Source: Chloroflexota bacterium (GTDB lineage Bacteria > Chloroflexota > Limnocylindria > P2-11E). From it: 64,000 bases of DNA. The first letter of the stretch is position 1, and each line of letters opens with the position of its first letter. Shown here piece by piece: positions 9,266-17,616 of the stretch. The translations under genes were made by a program, and so were the position numbers. The DNA is taken from assembly GCA_005881885.1 (NCBI GenBank), contig VBDX01000127.1:1-64000 (forward strand). The letters run 5' to 3'. The notes below the pieces were generated by a model. The model was not told the origin of the DNA and did not search any database. It was given only the letters and a program-made list of their open reading frames with translations.

Positions 9266-10342
9266 ATGGAGCGGTTGCTTCGTTCGCTCGGGTTGGTGGG
9301 AATCCTCATCGTCGGGACCGCTTGCGGGAGTGGCATCGCGATGCCGCTGGCCGAAAGCGATCAGGCGAGTACGCCGGCCGCGCCCGTAGCTCAACAGACC
9401 GAGGCACCGCAACCGGCGCCGGCTCCTCGCGCCGCCTCGGCCCCGCGATCGGCGACCGCGACCCGCTTCCCATATGCCGCGCAGCCCGAATGGCTGCCCA
9501 CGCAGACGAACTACTGGGAAGGCCGCGGCGGCGCTCCGATCGATTACATCGTCATCCATTACACCGCCATCAGCTACGCGCGCACCCTTAGGGCGTTCAG
9601 CATTCGTGCCTCTGATGTGAGCGCGCACTACGTCATCCGTGGAGACGGCCACATTGCGCAGATCGTGGGCGAAGCGGACACCGCCTGGCACGCCGGCAGC
9701 GCCTGGTTCAATCGACATTCCATCGGCATCGAGCTCGAGCTCGATCGCATCACGAATCCCGCCTTCACGCCGGAGCAGTACTACGCCGCCGCGGTCCTCG
9801 CCTGCGCGATCTCAGCCCGCCACGAGATCCCGCTCGATCGCGCGCACGTCGTCGGCCACAACGAAGTCCCGGGAAGCACACACTCCGATCCCGGTCCGAC
9901 GTGGGGATGGCCACACTTCATGTATCTCACAAGCCTCTGCGCGCCGCCGACCGCGTCCACCGTCCATGCGAGCTTCGTCTCTGAGACGGCGTTCCCCGAG
10001 ATTGCCACGCATGAGGCCGCGAGAGTCTCGATCGTCCTGCGCAATACCGGCGCGACGGCGTGGCGCAAGGGCACCTCGCAGGAAGCGCGTCTGGGAATCT
10101 CGAACAACGATCCGCGGCTGGCCTTCCTCGGCGATGGCTGGCCGGCGCCGGATCGCCCGGCGGTCCAGGCCGAGGACCTCGTTCCGCCGGGCGGTGCCGC
10201 CACGTTCAGCTTCGGAGTGAAGGGAACGCGGCCAGGCACCTTCCTGGTCCCGCTACGTGGGGTCGTGGACGGCGCGGCGTGGATGGACGACCTCGGGATC
10301 TACACGGTCATTACCGTTCTCGAGAAGAGCGCCCGCTTCTAA
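9266..10342 (+). CDS. N-acetylmuramoyl-L-alanine amidase lipoprotein with C-terminal beta-sandwich
   Basis: A 358-residue surface protein. The start at 9266 has TAGGAGG directly upstream and gives a lipoprotein signal (VGILIVGTAC). A Pro/Ala/Gln-rich linker is followed by an amidase_2 (PGRP-like) domain: the zinc ligands are His of IDYIVIHYTA and the histidines in HVVGHNEVPGSTHSDPGP. The C-terminal ~110 residues are an Ig-like, NBR1-type sandwich ending FLVPLRGVVDGAAWMDDLG. A very similar module is N-terminal in the phosphodiester glycosidase at 11370. It should cleave the lactyl-Ala bond of cell-wall peptide or bind wall fragments. Confidence 0.9.
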   Translation: MERLLRSLGLVGILIVGTACGSGIAMPLAESDQASTPAAPVAQQTEAPQPAPAPRAASAPRSATATRFPYAAQPEWLPTQTNYWEGRGGAPIDYIVIHYTAISYARTLRAFSIRASDVSAHYVIRGDGHIAQIVGEADTAWHAGSAWFNRHSIGIELELDRITNPAFTPEQYYAAAVLACAISARHEIPLDRAHVVGHNEVPGSTHSDPGPTWGWPHFMYLTSLCAPPTASTVHASFVSETAFPEIATHEAARVSIVLRNTGATAWRKGTSQEARLGISNNDPRLAFLGDGWPAPDRPAVQAEDLVPPGGAATFSFGVKGTRPGTFLVPLRGVVDGAAWMDDLGIYTVITVLEKSARF

Positions 10343-10455
10343 AAACGGGCGCGCGACGCGTTGCGCGATGGAGGTCGCGCAAGGCGCCGATCTCGCCGCC
10401 CGTGGTGCAGGTCGTGGTGGATCATCAGTTCCCAGAACAATTCGTCGTCGGTCAG
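10339..10455 (-). pseudogene. Frameshifted remnant of a DinB-like gene
   Basis: The minus strand reads LTDDELFWELMIHHDLHHG and then, after one extra G, continues in another frame as GGEIGALRDLHRAT. Together these resemble the C-terminal HDxHHGGE helix of DinB/YfiT-type proteins. A stop codon lies directly upstream in frame, and the fragment runs into the end of the amidase gene, so nothing intact remains. The match is by eye over about 30 residues. Confidence 0.35.
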
Positions 10456-10558
10456 CGGTTATGAGGCCCTTCTTATGGAATTGTTAGACCTCGCTTGAGC
10501 CGCTTTCATGATCCGCTCGTAAAGTCAGCGGAACACGCCTCATTGAGGAGTACCCCGA

Positions 10559-11263
10559 GTGAAGAACCCTGCATCCGCTCGTCCCATCGCGGTCGCCGCC
10601 CTCGCGAGCTTCCTGGCGGCGGCGTGCGGCGGATCCGCCTCGCCGGCCACGACGACCTCGACGCCCACGCCGTCGACGACGACGACCGCGACGCCGGCTG
10701 CGACCACAGCGGCGTCGGCCAGCGTTTGGACGGTGAGCGACAAATCGAAAGCCACCATTCGCGTTCGCGAGCAGCTTGTCGGCGTCAGCCTCCCATCCGA
10801 CGCCGTGCTCACCGCGACCGGCGCGATCGGGTCGTTCGACCTGAACGGCGATGGCACATTCGCATCGGGATCGAAGATCAGCTTCGACGTCAGCACGCTC
10901 TCGAGCGATGAGCGCAATCGCGACAGCTTCATCAAGCAGGACACCTTGCAGGTCCGCCAGTTTCCCAAGGCCGAGTTCGTGCCCACAAAGGTGAGCGGGC
11001 TCTCCCTGCCGCTCGCGACGAACGGCAGCTTCACGTTCACACTGACCGGCAACATGACCATCCGCGGCAAGACCAAGGAGGTCACGTTCGACGTCGTGGC
11101 CAAGCGCGACGGCAGCGATCTCACCGCCACCGCCACGGCGAATCCCAGTTGGAAGTTCGGCGACTTCGGTATGACCGCGCCATCGGTGCCGCTCCGCGTC
11201 GTGAGCGTGACGGACGAGATTCGCGTGACCATCGATCTGGTCGCGACGGGACCGAAGAGCTAG
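10559..11263 (+). CDS. YceI-like lipoprotein
   Basis: A 234-residue exported lipoprotein (ALASFLAAAC lipobox) with a long Thr/Pro/Ala linker to about residue 55. A YceI beta-barrel domain follows: SVWTVSDKSKATIRVREQL, the FDVSTLSSDERNRDSFIKQ segment, FPKAEFVPTKV and TIRGKTKEVTFDV. YceI proteins bind isoprenoid or amphiphilic lipids such as polyprenyl chains, or sequester quinone-like molecules. The ligand here is unknown. GTG 10559 is preceded by GAGGAG. It lies among other surface proteins on the same strand but is separated by more than 100 bases on each side. Confidence 0.9.
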   Translation: MKNPASARPIAVAALASFLAAACGGSASPATTTSTPTPSTTTTATPAATTAASASVWTVSDKSKATIRVREQLVGVSLPSDAVLTATGAIGSFDLNGDGTFASGSKISFDVSTLSSDERNRDSFIKQDTLQVRQFPKAEFVPTKVSGLSLPLATNGSFTFTLTGNMTIRGKTKEVTFDVVAKRDGSDLTATATANPSWKFGDFGMTAPSVPLRVVSVTDEIRVTIDLVATGPKS

Positions 11264-11369
11264 GACCTGTAGCTCGACGGTAGCAACTTGGACTACCGAA
11301 GCATCATCAGATCGGCGCATGACTCTGGCGTTCGTATTGCCGCGGCGCGACCGGCGTTAGCCGTGAAGA

Positions 11370-12680
11370 GTGGGATTGCGGGTGCTCGCGCCGTTGGCGG
11401 TCGTCGCCCTCATGGTGAGTTGGCTCGGTGGTCCATTGCCGATCGCGCGTGCCGCGACCGCGGCTGCGACATGCAGCGGTAGCACCGGACCTGGTATCCC
11501 GCCGCCGGCGAGCCTTCCCGCGGGGATCGGCGGATTCCACGCGCAGTGGTACGGGCAGAGCGGATATCCCACGCTCTGTCCCGGGCAGCGTTCGACGGCG
11601 ACGGTCGCCTACTACAACAGCGGATCGCTGGGATGGGTGAGCGGGCGCATGGGCGAGGTCGCGTATCTGGGGACGTGGGGTCCGGAGCCGGGACAGGATG
11701 CGGCGAGCCCGCTGGGCGGCGATGGCGCGCTCGGTTCTCCGGCGACGGGATGGCCGCGCTACAACCGCATCGCCATGCAGCCGGCCGCGTACGTCGGGCC
11801 CGGCCAGGTCGCCTGGTTCCAGTTCACGATCCAGGCGCCCGCCACGGCCGGTTACTACCGCCTCTATCTGCGTCCGCTCGTCGAAGGCGCGACCTGGATG
11901 GAGGACTTCGGCGTGTTCTGGCTCGTCACCGTCCTCAACGCCGATGGCACCCCGCCGACTCCCGCGCCGAGCGGAACCGGGTACAGCTTCCAGAACGTCG
12001 CGACGGTGCGCGGCACGTTCGGCGTGCACCTCATCAAGGAGCGGCTCTCCGACGTCACGGTGAAGACGTTGACGGCGAACAGCACGGACTGCTTCAACAA
12101 TTGCCCGGCCAAACCGCTCGCCCAATACGCACTCGAGAACGCCGCGTACGCCGGCATGAATGGCACATATCTTTGCCCGCCGGACTACGCGGACTGTGCA
12201 AGCAAGGTGAACTCGTACGAGTACGCCGTGTTCAACAGCGTGCTGCGCAAGTGGCTCAATCCGCGCGCGATCAACAGCCAGAACGGTCTCGCGGTCTGGA
12301 ACGGCGCGACGCCCACGTTCTACCGCCGCGGCGCCACCTACGCACAAAGCTCCGCGTCGCAGACCCCGCCCACCGCGGCGATCTCGAACTATCCGCTCCT
12401 GCTCCAAGGCGGCGCGGTCGTCGACTCGACCGCCGAGCAGAGCCCTACGCAAATGCTGCGCGGCACCAAGGGCGCGATCGGCGTCGACGGAACGTACGTG
12501 TACCTGGCGATCGTCACCGGAGCCACCATGACCGAGTCGGCGTTTGCGCTCCAGGCGCTCGGCGTAAGGGACGCGCTCAATCTCGACGGCGGCGGCACCG
12601 CCGCGATGTGGATCGGCGGTTCGTACAAGGTCGGCCCCGGCCGCCAGCTCCCGAACGCGGTGCTCTTCACCAAACCGTAG
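11370..12680 (+). CDS. Exported phosphodiester glycosidase (NAGPA domain) with N-terminal beta-sandwich
   Basis: A 436-residue secreted protein. A signal peptide (to about residue 29, cleavage near ARAATA) is followed by a ~120-residue sandwich ending YRLYLRPLVEGATWMEDFG. That end closely parallels the amidase at 9266. Residues about 210-436 form the NAGPA/DUF2233 domain, with the hallmark ALNLDGGGTAAMWIGG near the C-terminus and GVHLIKERLSDVTVKTL near its start. NAGPA enzymes cleave glycosyl phosphodiesters, for example on teichoic-type polymers or glycans. GTG 11370 is the likely start but has no strong Shine-Dalgarno sequence. Confidence 0.87.
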   Translation: MGLRVLAPLAVVALMVSWLGGPLPIARAATAAATCSGSTGPGIPPPASLPAGIGGFHAQWYGQSGYPTLCPGQRSTATVAYYNSGSLGWVSGRMGEVAYLGTWGPEPGQDAASPLGGDGALGSPATGWPRYNRIAMQPAAYVGPGQVAWFQFTIQAPATAGYYRLYLRPLVEGATWMEDFGVFWLVTVLNADGTPPTPAPSGTGYSFQNVATVRGTFGVHLIKERLSDVTVKTLTANSTDCFNNCPAKPLAQYALENAAYAGMNGTYLCPPDYADCASKVNSYEYAVFNSVLRKWLNPRAINSQNGLAVWNGATPTFYRRGATYAQSSASQTPPTAAISNYPLLLQGGAVVDSTAEQSPTQMLRGTKGAIGVDGTYVYLAIVTGATMTESAFALQALGVRDALNLDGGGTAAMWIGGSYKVGPGRQLPNAVLFTKP

Positions 12681-12763
12681 CGGAGCTCGCTCGGTCGTCG
12701 CGCATCCGGTTCAGGGTTCAGGCGTAGTGTGTCCCCTGAGTTAGTAGCAGGGGAGGACAGGCC

Positions 12764-13267
12764 GTGCCAAAGCATCCAGTCACGCATTTCGAGGTGAACG
12801 CGCGCGACGCGAAGGCGCAGCAGAAGTTCTACGCGGACCTCTTCGGTTGGGGCATCGACACGAACAATCCCCAGGACTACGGGATCATCGACACAAAGAC
12901 GAAGGGGCACGGCATCAACGGGGGCATCGGCGCGAGCCAGGACGGCCGCAACTGGATCACGTTCTACGTCGAGACGCCCGATCCGGCGCAGACCTTGAGC
13001 AAGGTCGAGCGGCTAGGCGGGCGGACGGTGATGCCGCCGATGGACATGGCGGGACTCACCTATGCGCTCTTCGCGGATCCCGAGGGCAACGTCATCGGTC
13101 TCGCGAAGATGACGAACGGGCAGCAACAGTCGCAACCCACGAACGGCGCGAAGGCCGCGACGAAGACCGCGAAGAAGACCTCGACCGCGCGGAAGAAGAC
13201 GACGGCGCGGAAGAAAACGACGGCGCGGGCGTCATCGACTCGGAGGCGGACGGCGAAGCGCCGCTAG
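12764..13267 (+). CDS. VOC-family protein with basic, histone H1-like C-terminal tail
   Basis: A 167-residue protein. Residues 1-120 are a single vicinal-oxygen-chelate (glyoxalase/bleomycin-resistance) unit: THFEVNARDAKAQQKFYADLF, then GGIGASQDGRNWITFYVETP and LFADPEGNVIGLAKM. The last ~45 residues are almost only Lys, Arg, Ala, Thr and Ser, with repeated TARKKT units. This resembles histone H1 or HU-type tails that bind DNA or RNA. The repeat is also visible as an 18-base tandem unit in the DNA. GGGGAGG lies before the GTG. The gene ends in CTAG, shared with the stop of the convergent SnoaL-like gene. Confidence 0.88.
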   Translation: MPKHPVTHFEVNARDAKAQQKFYADLFGWGIDTNNPQDYGIIDTKTKGHGINGGIGASQDGRNWITFYVETPDPAQTLSKVERLGGRTVMPPMDMAGLTYALFADPEGNVIGLAKMTNGQQQSQPTNGAKAATKTAKKTSTARKKTTARKKTTARASSTRRRTAKRR

Positions 13268-13599
13268 TTCGCGGCGCGTAGCTCGAACGTGAGCCGGCGG
13301 ATGCGTTCGCCGTCGGTCTCGAAGTGCCAGGTCGTGTAGTTGGCGAAGATGCCGGGAGCGCGGGTCAGGGTCGTGACGCGCACGTCCGTCCCCTCCTCCT
13401 TCTCTTCGCGCAGGCTCTGCACGAGCTCCGACGGAGCCATGCGGATCATCTGACGGACGCCGTCGCGTCCCTGGAAGGGCACGGGGACGCCGGGGATCGT
13501 CACGACGACGTCGTCCGCGCAAAGTGCGGCCGCGGCGTCCGCGTCGCGCGATTGCACCGCCTGCACGAATGAGCGCGCGACGTCGAGTGAGTTGCCCAT
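13264..13599 (-). CDS. SnoaL/NTF2-like protein
   Basis: A 111-residue cone-fold protein that begins GNSLDVARSFVQAVQSRDAD and has the central strands VVVTIPGVPVPFQGRDGV and NYTTWHFETDGERIRRLTF. SnoaL-like proteins act as small hydrolases, isomerases or ligand sinks; no specific role is evident. The 3' end overlaps the VOC gene by four bases (CTAG, stop codons of both). A TAGCAT hexamer ends 6 bases before the ATG, suggesting a leaderless mRNA. Confidence 0.8.
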   Translation of the reverse strand: MGNSLDVARSFVQAVQSRDADAAAALCADDVVVTIPGVPVPFQGRDGVRQMIRMAPSELVQSLREEKEEGTDVRVTTLTRAPGIFANYTTWHFETDGERIRRLTFELRAAN

Positions 13600-13605
13600 G
13601 CTCGG

Positions 13606-13611
13606 ATGCTA
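13606..13611 (-). promoter_or_regulatory. -10-like TAGCAT for the SnoaL-like gene
   Basis: It ends 6 bases before ATG 13599 with no Shine-Dalgarno sequence. Confidence 0.4.
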
Positions 13612-13638
13612 GTAGTCACCGAGCGGTGCGTCCTCTCC

Positions 13639-13667
13639 TTGACCGACCTTTACGCCGGAACTAGCCT
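13639..13667 (+). promoter_or_regulatory. Candidate promoter of the coxSLM-like operon
   Basis: TTGACC (13639-13644), a 17-base spacer and TAGCCT (13662-13667) lie about 125 bases before the first gene. Unlike most promoters in the window, it shows both boxes and a long leader. Confidence 0.35.
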
Positions 13668-13792
13668 GAGGCCGCCTTTTTTCCGAGGCGGGGAGCATCA
13701 AGGGGGCGGCCATGTTCAGAGGTCTCTTGCATGCACACCCTCCGCCGCTCCAGGCATCGTCGAGCGACGAACGGCGCGGTAGGAGGTAGGAA

Positions 13793-14299
13793 ATGGCGCA
13801 GGCGATCACGGTCACGGTCAACGGGACGAAGCGGACCAAGGACGTCGAACCTAGTCAGCTTCTCGTCGAGCTCCTCCGCGACACGCTTGGGCTCACCGGC
13901 ACACACGTCGGCTGCGACACCAGTCAGTGCGGCGCCTGCACCGTCCTCGTCGACGGCCGCGCGACGAAGTCCTGCACGATCCTCGCGGTCCAGACCGACG
14001 GCGCCGAGGTCGTGACCGTCGAAGGCCTCGCCAAGAACGGCGAGCTCCATCCGGTCCAACGCGCATTCGCGAGCGAACACGCGCTCCAGTGCGGCTTCTG
14101 CACCCCGGGCTTGATGATCACCGCCGTCGACTTCCTCGCCCGCAACGCCTCGCCGAGCGATGCCGAGATACGCCACGCGATCGAGGGCAACCTCTGCCGC
14201 TGCACCGGCTACCACAACATCGTGAACGCCATCAGGTCCGCAGCCGCAATGATGACGATGAGCGCACAGTCGAAGGTCGCCGCGGAGGTGAAGCGATGA
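13793..14299 (+). CDS. Mo hydroxylase small subunit, two [2Fe-2S] clusters (CoxS-like)
   Basis: A 168-residue electron-transfer subunit. The N-terminal plant-type ferredoxin domain shows [20 protein letters not shown] and a further Cys in KSCTI. The C-terminal domain carries the second cluster motifs CGFCTPG and LCRCTGYHN. All eight Cys ligands are present. It passes electrons from the Mo site to FAD in the CoxM-like subunit. TAGGAGG lies before the ATG. The 3' end overlaps the large-subunit start by four bases (ATGA), so translation is coupled. Confidence 0.95.
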   Translation: MAQAITVTVNGTKRTKDVEPSQLLVELLRDTLGLTGTHVGCDTSQCGACTVLVDGRATKSCTILAVQTDGAEVVTVEGLAKNGELHPVQRAFASEHALQCGFCTPGLMITAVDFLARNASPSDAEIRHAIEGNLCRCTGYHNIVNAIRSAAAMMTMSAQSKVAAEVKR

Positions 14300-16656
14300 C
14301 CACTGCCACGACGACGACCTACATCGGGACGCGCCTCCAGCGCAAGGAAGACCCGCGCCTCATCACCGGCAGCGGCCTGTTCACGGACGATGTGACGCTC
14401 CCGGGGATGGTCTACGTGAGCCTGGTCCGCAGCCCGCACGCCCATGCGCGGATCCGGCGCATCGACACGTCAGCGGCGACGAAGGAGCCCGGCGTGGTCG
14501 CGGTGCTGACCGGTAAGGACCTCGAGGCCACCGGCGTGTTGCCTGTCTTCATCTCGGTCCCAAAGCAGAGCACCTCGAAGCACATGCCGATCGCGACCGA
14601 TAAGGTCCGGTACGCCGGCGATGCCGTCGCGGCGGTCGTGGCCGAGACCCGCGACGCCGCGAAGCGCGCGGCGGACGCAGTCACGGTGGATTACGAGCCG
14701 CTCCCCGTCGTGGTCGACGCGACCAAGGCGCTCGAGCCGGGCGCGCCGATCGTCAACGAGGAGCTCGGGACGAACCTCGTCTTCACCTATCCGGTGAAGG
14801 GCGGGGACATCGACAAGGCCTTCGGGGACGCCGAAGTGAAAGTCTCTCTGCACTTAGTGAACCAGCGTCTCATCGCGAACGCGATGGAGCCCCGCTCGGC
14901 CGCAGCCAAGTTCGAGGCAGGAGAGCTCACGCTCTGGTCGACGACGCAGATCCCACACTTCGTACAGCTCATCGCCTCGCTGAACCTCGGGCTCTCGCAG
15001 AACAAGGTGCGCGTGATCGCGCCTGAGGTCGGCGGTGGGTTCGGCAGCAAGCTGCAGGTCTATGCCGAGGAGCTCCTGGTCGGGCACCTCGCGAAGACCC
15101 TCGGCCGCCCGGTGAAGTGGACCGAGGAGCGGCGTGAGGGATACCTCGCCACGGTGCATGGGCGCGATCTCGTAGGGGACATCGAGGTCGCCGCGAAGCG
15201 CGACGGCACCATCCTTGGGGTCCGCATCCGAACCGTGGCGAACATGGGCGCTTATTTACAGGCGTTCGCCCCGGTGAGCGCGACGATCCTTCACGCGTTC
15301 ATCATTCCCGGCCCGTACATCATCCCGGCGTTCGACATCGAGATCCGCGGCGCATATACGAACACGACGCCGGTGGATGCCTATCGCGGAGCCGGCCGTC
15401 CCGAGGCCATCTACGCGATGGAGCGCGCGATCGATCGCCTGGCCGACGAGATCGGCATGGACCCTGCGGAGGTCCGGCGAAAGAACTTCATCCCGCCTGA
15501 CGCCTTCCCGTTCAACACGATCACCGGCATCACCTACGACAGCGGCAACTACGCCCCCGCGCTCGATCGCGCCCTTGCCATGGCCGACTACAAAGGGTTC
15601 GAGAAGCGTCGCGCCGAATCGAAGGGCCGCGGCAACTACCGGGGTATCGGGATCTCGAGCTACGTCGAGATCTGCGGCCTCGCGCCGTCGAAGGCGAACT
15701 CAGCTCTCGGCGTGGGCTGGGGAGGCTACGAAAGCGCGCGCATCCGCGTCCATCCGACGGGAGCGGTGCAGGTCTTCACCGGCACGTCTCCGCACGGTCA
15801 GGGCCACGAGACCTCCTGGTCGCAGATCGCGGCCGACGCCCTCGGGATCAGCCCGAACGACATCGAGGTCCGGCACGGCGACACGTTCGAGTCGCCGGGC
15901 ATGGGGGTCGGCACGTTCGGGAGCCGCAGCCTTCCGGTGGGCGGCATCGCCGTGCACAAAGCCGCGGAGAAGATCCGCGAGAAGGTCATCCAGATCGGCG
16001 CGCATCTGCTCGAGGCGTCGCCCGACGACGTCGTCATCGAGGGCGGCAAGGTCTTCGTGAAGGGCGTCCCCGAAAAGGCGAAGAACTTCGGCGACGTCTC
16101 CATGGCGGCGTACGTTGCGAACAATCTGCCGGCGGGCATGGAGCCGGGGCTCGAAGCGACGGTCTATTACGACCCGCCGAACTTCACGTTCCCCTTCGGC
16201 ACGCACGTCGCCGAGGTCGAGATCGACGGCGAGACCGGCGCAGTGGAGCTCGTGCGCTACTCGGCGTGCGACGACTGCGGCCGCCAGATCAATCCGATGA
16301 TCGTCGAGGGGCAGCTCCATGGCGGCATCGCGCAGGGCATCGGGCAGGCGCTTTACGAGGGCGCGGTCTACGACGACAACGGCCAGCTGCTCTCGGGAAG
16401 CATGATGGAGTACCACGTCCCGACCGCCGAAGACGTGCCCGCGTTCAAGCTCGACCACACGGTCACGCTCACGAAGACGAACCCGCTCGGCGTGAAGGGC
16501 GTTGGCGAGGCGGGCACGATCGGCTCGACGCCAGCGGTGGTCAACGCCGTGATCGACGCGCTCTCGCCGCTCGGGATCAAGCACCTCGACATGCCGCTCA
16601 CGCCGGAGAAGATCTGGCGGGCCACCCTGAAGTCCAAGGGGGAGGGAAAGCGATGA
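14296..16656 (+). CDS. Mo hydroxylase large subunit, form II CoxL-like
   Basis: A 786-residue molybdopterin-cytosine-dinucleotide-type catalytic subunit with an aldehyde-oxidase hammerhead domain (about 20-130) and the two Mo-binding domains. The active-site loop reads [12 protein letters not shown]. This is the form II signature, not the CSFR loop of true form I CO dehydrogenases. The catalytic base is in [13 protein letters not shown] near the C-terminus. The substrate is therefore an unknown aldehyde, purine or N-heterocycle, and CO oxidation is unproven. ATG 14296 overlaps the small-subunit stop, and the stop overlaps the CoxM-like start (ATGA both times). Confidence 0.94.
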   Translation: MTTATTTTYIGTRLQRKEDPRLITGSGLFTDDVTLPGMVYVSLVRSPHAHARIRRIDTSAATKEPGVVAVLTGKDLEATGVLPVFISVPKQSTSKHMPIATDKVRYAGDAVAAVVAETRDAAKRAADAVTVDYEPLPVVVDATKALEPGAPIVNEELGTNLVFTYPVKGGDIDKAFGDAEVKVSLHLVNQRLIANAMEPRSAAAKFEAGELTLWSTTQIPHFVQLIASLNLGLSQNKVRVIAPEVGGGFGSKLQVYAEELLVGHLAKTLGRPVKWTEERREGYLATVHGRDLVGDIEVAAKRDGTILGVRIRTVANMGAYLQAFAPVSATILHAFIIPGPYIIPAFDIEIRGAYTNTTPVDAYRGAGRPEAIYAMERAIDRLADEIGMDPAEVRRKNFIPPDAFPFNTITGITYDSGNYAPALDRALAMADYKGFEKRRAESKGRGNYRGIGISSYVEICGLAPSKANSALGVGWGGYESARIRVHPTGAVQVFTGTSPHGQGHETSWSQIAADALGISPNDIEVRHGDTFESPGMGVGTFGSRSLPVGGIAVHKAAEKIREKVIQIGAHLLEASPDDVVIEGGKVFVKGVPEKAKNFGDVSMAAYVANNLPAGMEPGLEATVYYDPPNFTFPFGTHVAEVEIDGETGAVELVRYSACDDCGRQINPMIVEGQLHGGIAQGIGQALYEGAVYDDNGQLLSGSMMEYHVPTAEDVPAFKLDHTVTLTKTNPLGVKGVGEAGTIGSTPAVVNAVIDALSPLGIKHLDMPLTPEKIWRATLKSKGEGKR

Positions 16657-17522
16657 TCACGCACCCCTTCAGCTATCAGGCCCCCTCGACGATCGAGGAA
16701 GCGATCGCGACACTCGGTCGTTCCCGTGACGGCAAGGTGCTGGCTGGCGGGCACAGCCTCCTTCCGCTCATGAAGCTCGGGCTGGCACAGCCCGACACGC
16801 TTGTCGATATCCGCAAGATCGCATCGCTCCGCGACATCCGCGCCGAAGCCGACGGGACGATCGTGGTCGGCACGCTCGCGACGCATCGCTCGATCGCCGA
16901 AGACCGGACGATCGGGGCGAAGCTCGCCGCGCTGGCCGAGGCGGCGGCCGCAGTCGGCGACCCTCAAGTACGCTCGCGCGGCACCATCGGCGGAAGCCTG
17001 GCTCATGCCGATCCCGCGGCCGACGAGCCCGCACCGACTCTCGCGTTCGACGCGATCATCCGCGCGATCGGAAGCAAAGGGAAGCGCGACATCCCGGCGC
17101 GCGAATTCTTCAAGGCCCCGTTCGAGACCGCGCTGGCACCGGGCGAGATCGCCGCCGAGATCCGCTTTCCGGCGCAGCCCGGCCGTACCGGCAGCGCGTA
17201 TCTCAAGTTCCGGCATCCCGCATCGCGGTTCGCCGTGGTCGGGGTCGCGGCGGTGGTGACCGCGAAAGCTGACGGCACCATCGAGCGCGCTGCGATCGGC
17301 GTCACCGGCGCGGCTGAAGCGCCATTCCGCGCGACGGCCGCGGAGCGGGCCATCACCGGCACGAAGGGCGACGCGAAGGCGATCGCCGCGGCGGCCGCGA
17401 AAGCCGCGGAGGGGATGACCACGCTATCGGACCTGGCGGCATCCTCCGAGTACCGGCGTCATCTCGTCAGCGTGTACGCGAAACGCGCGCTGGAGCGCGC
17501 GACGCAGCGCGCCCGAGGCTAG
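16653..17522 (+). CDS. Mo hydroxylase medium subunit, FAD-binding (CoxM-like)
   Basis: A 289-residue flavoprotein. FAD contacts are recognisable in LAGGHSLLPLMKLGLA (around residues 30-45) and RGTIGGSLAHADPAAD (around 110). A CO_deh_flav_C domain follows (AYLKFRHPASRFAVVGVAA). It takes electrons from the CoxS-like subunit and delivers them to an acceptor such as quinone or NAD. GGGGGAGGG precedes the start, which overlaps the large-subunit stop by four bases. The subunit order S-L-M differs from the M-S-L order of characterised form I cox operons. Confidence 0.94.
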   Translation: MITHPFSYQAPSTIEEAIATLGRSRDGKVLAGGHSLLPLMKLGLAQPDTLVDIRKIASLRDIRAEADGTIVVGTLATHRSIAEDRTIGAKLAALAEAAAAVGDPQVRSRGTIGGSLAHADPAADEPAPTLAFDAIIRAIGSKGKRDIPAREFFKAPFETALAPGEIAAEIRFPAQPGRTGSAYLKFRHPASRFAVVGVAAVVTAKADGTIERAAIGVTGAAEAPFRATAAERAITGTKGDAKAIAAAAAKAAEGMTTLSDLAASSEYRRHLVSVYAKRALERATQRARG

Positions 17523-17537
17523 TCGACCCCAGCACGA

Positions 17538-17574
17538 GCGTGCGCCGGCGCAGGGGGGAAACGCCGGCGCACGC
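17538..17574. other. Perfect 13-bp inverted repeat between the CoxM-like gene and moxR
   Basis: GCGTGCGCCGGCG and its exact reverse complement flank an 11-base loop (caggggggaaa). It starts 15 bases after the CoxM-like stop. No T-run follows, so this is not a textbook intrinsic terminator. It may be a Rho-type or processing hairpin that separates coxSLM from moxR. Confidence 0.65.
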
Positions 17575-17600
17575 CGATCGATTGGGGCCTCGTACCCCCA

Positions 17601-17606
17601 TAGACT
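17601..17606 (+). promoter_or_regulatory. -10-like TAGACT for moxR
   Basis: It ends 10 bases before ATG 17617, with no Shine-Dalgarno sequence. It lies just after the 13-bp hairpin, so moxR may have its own promoter. Confidence 0.4.
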
Positions 17607-17616
17607 TCTGGCGCAC

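Noticed and set aside
10329-10352. GCGCCCG...CGGGCGC hairpin over the amidase stop codon
   Set aside because: Seven-base stem without a following T-run; too weak to call a terminator.
11266-11300. tRNA-like D-arm (TAGCTCGACGGTAG) after the YceI gene
   Set aside because: No T-arm (GGTTCGAAT), acceptor stem or anticodon arm can be folded in the next 60 bases.
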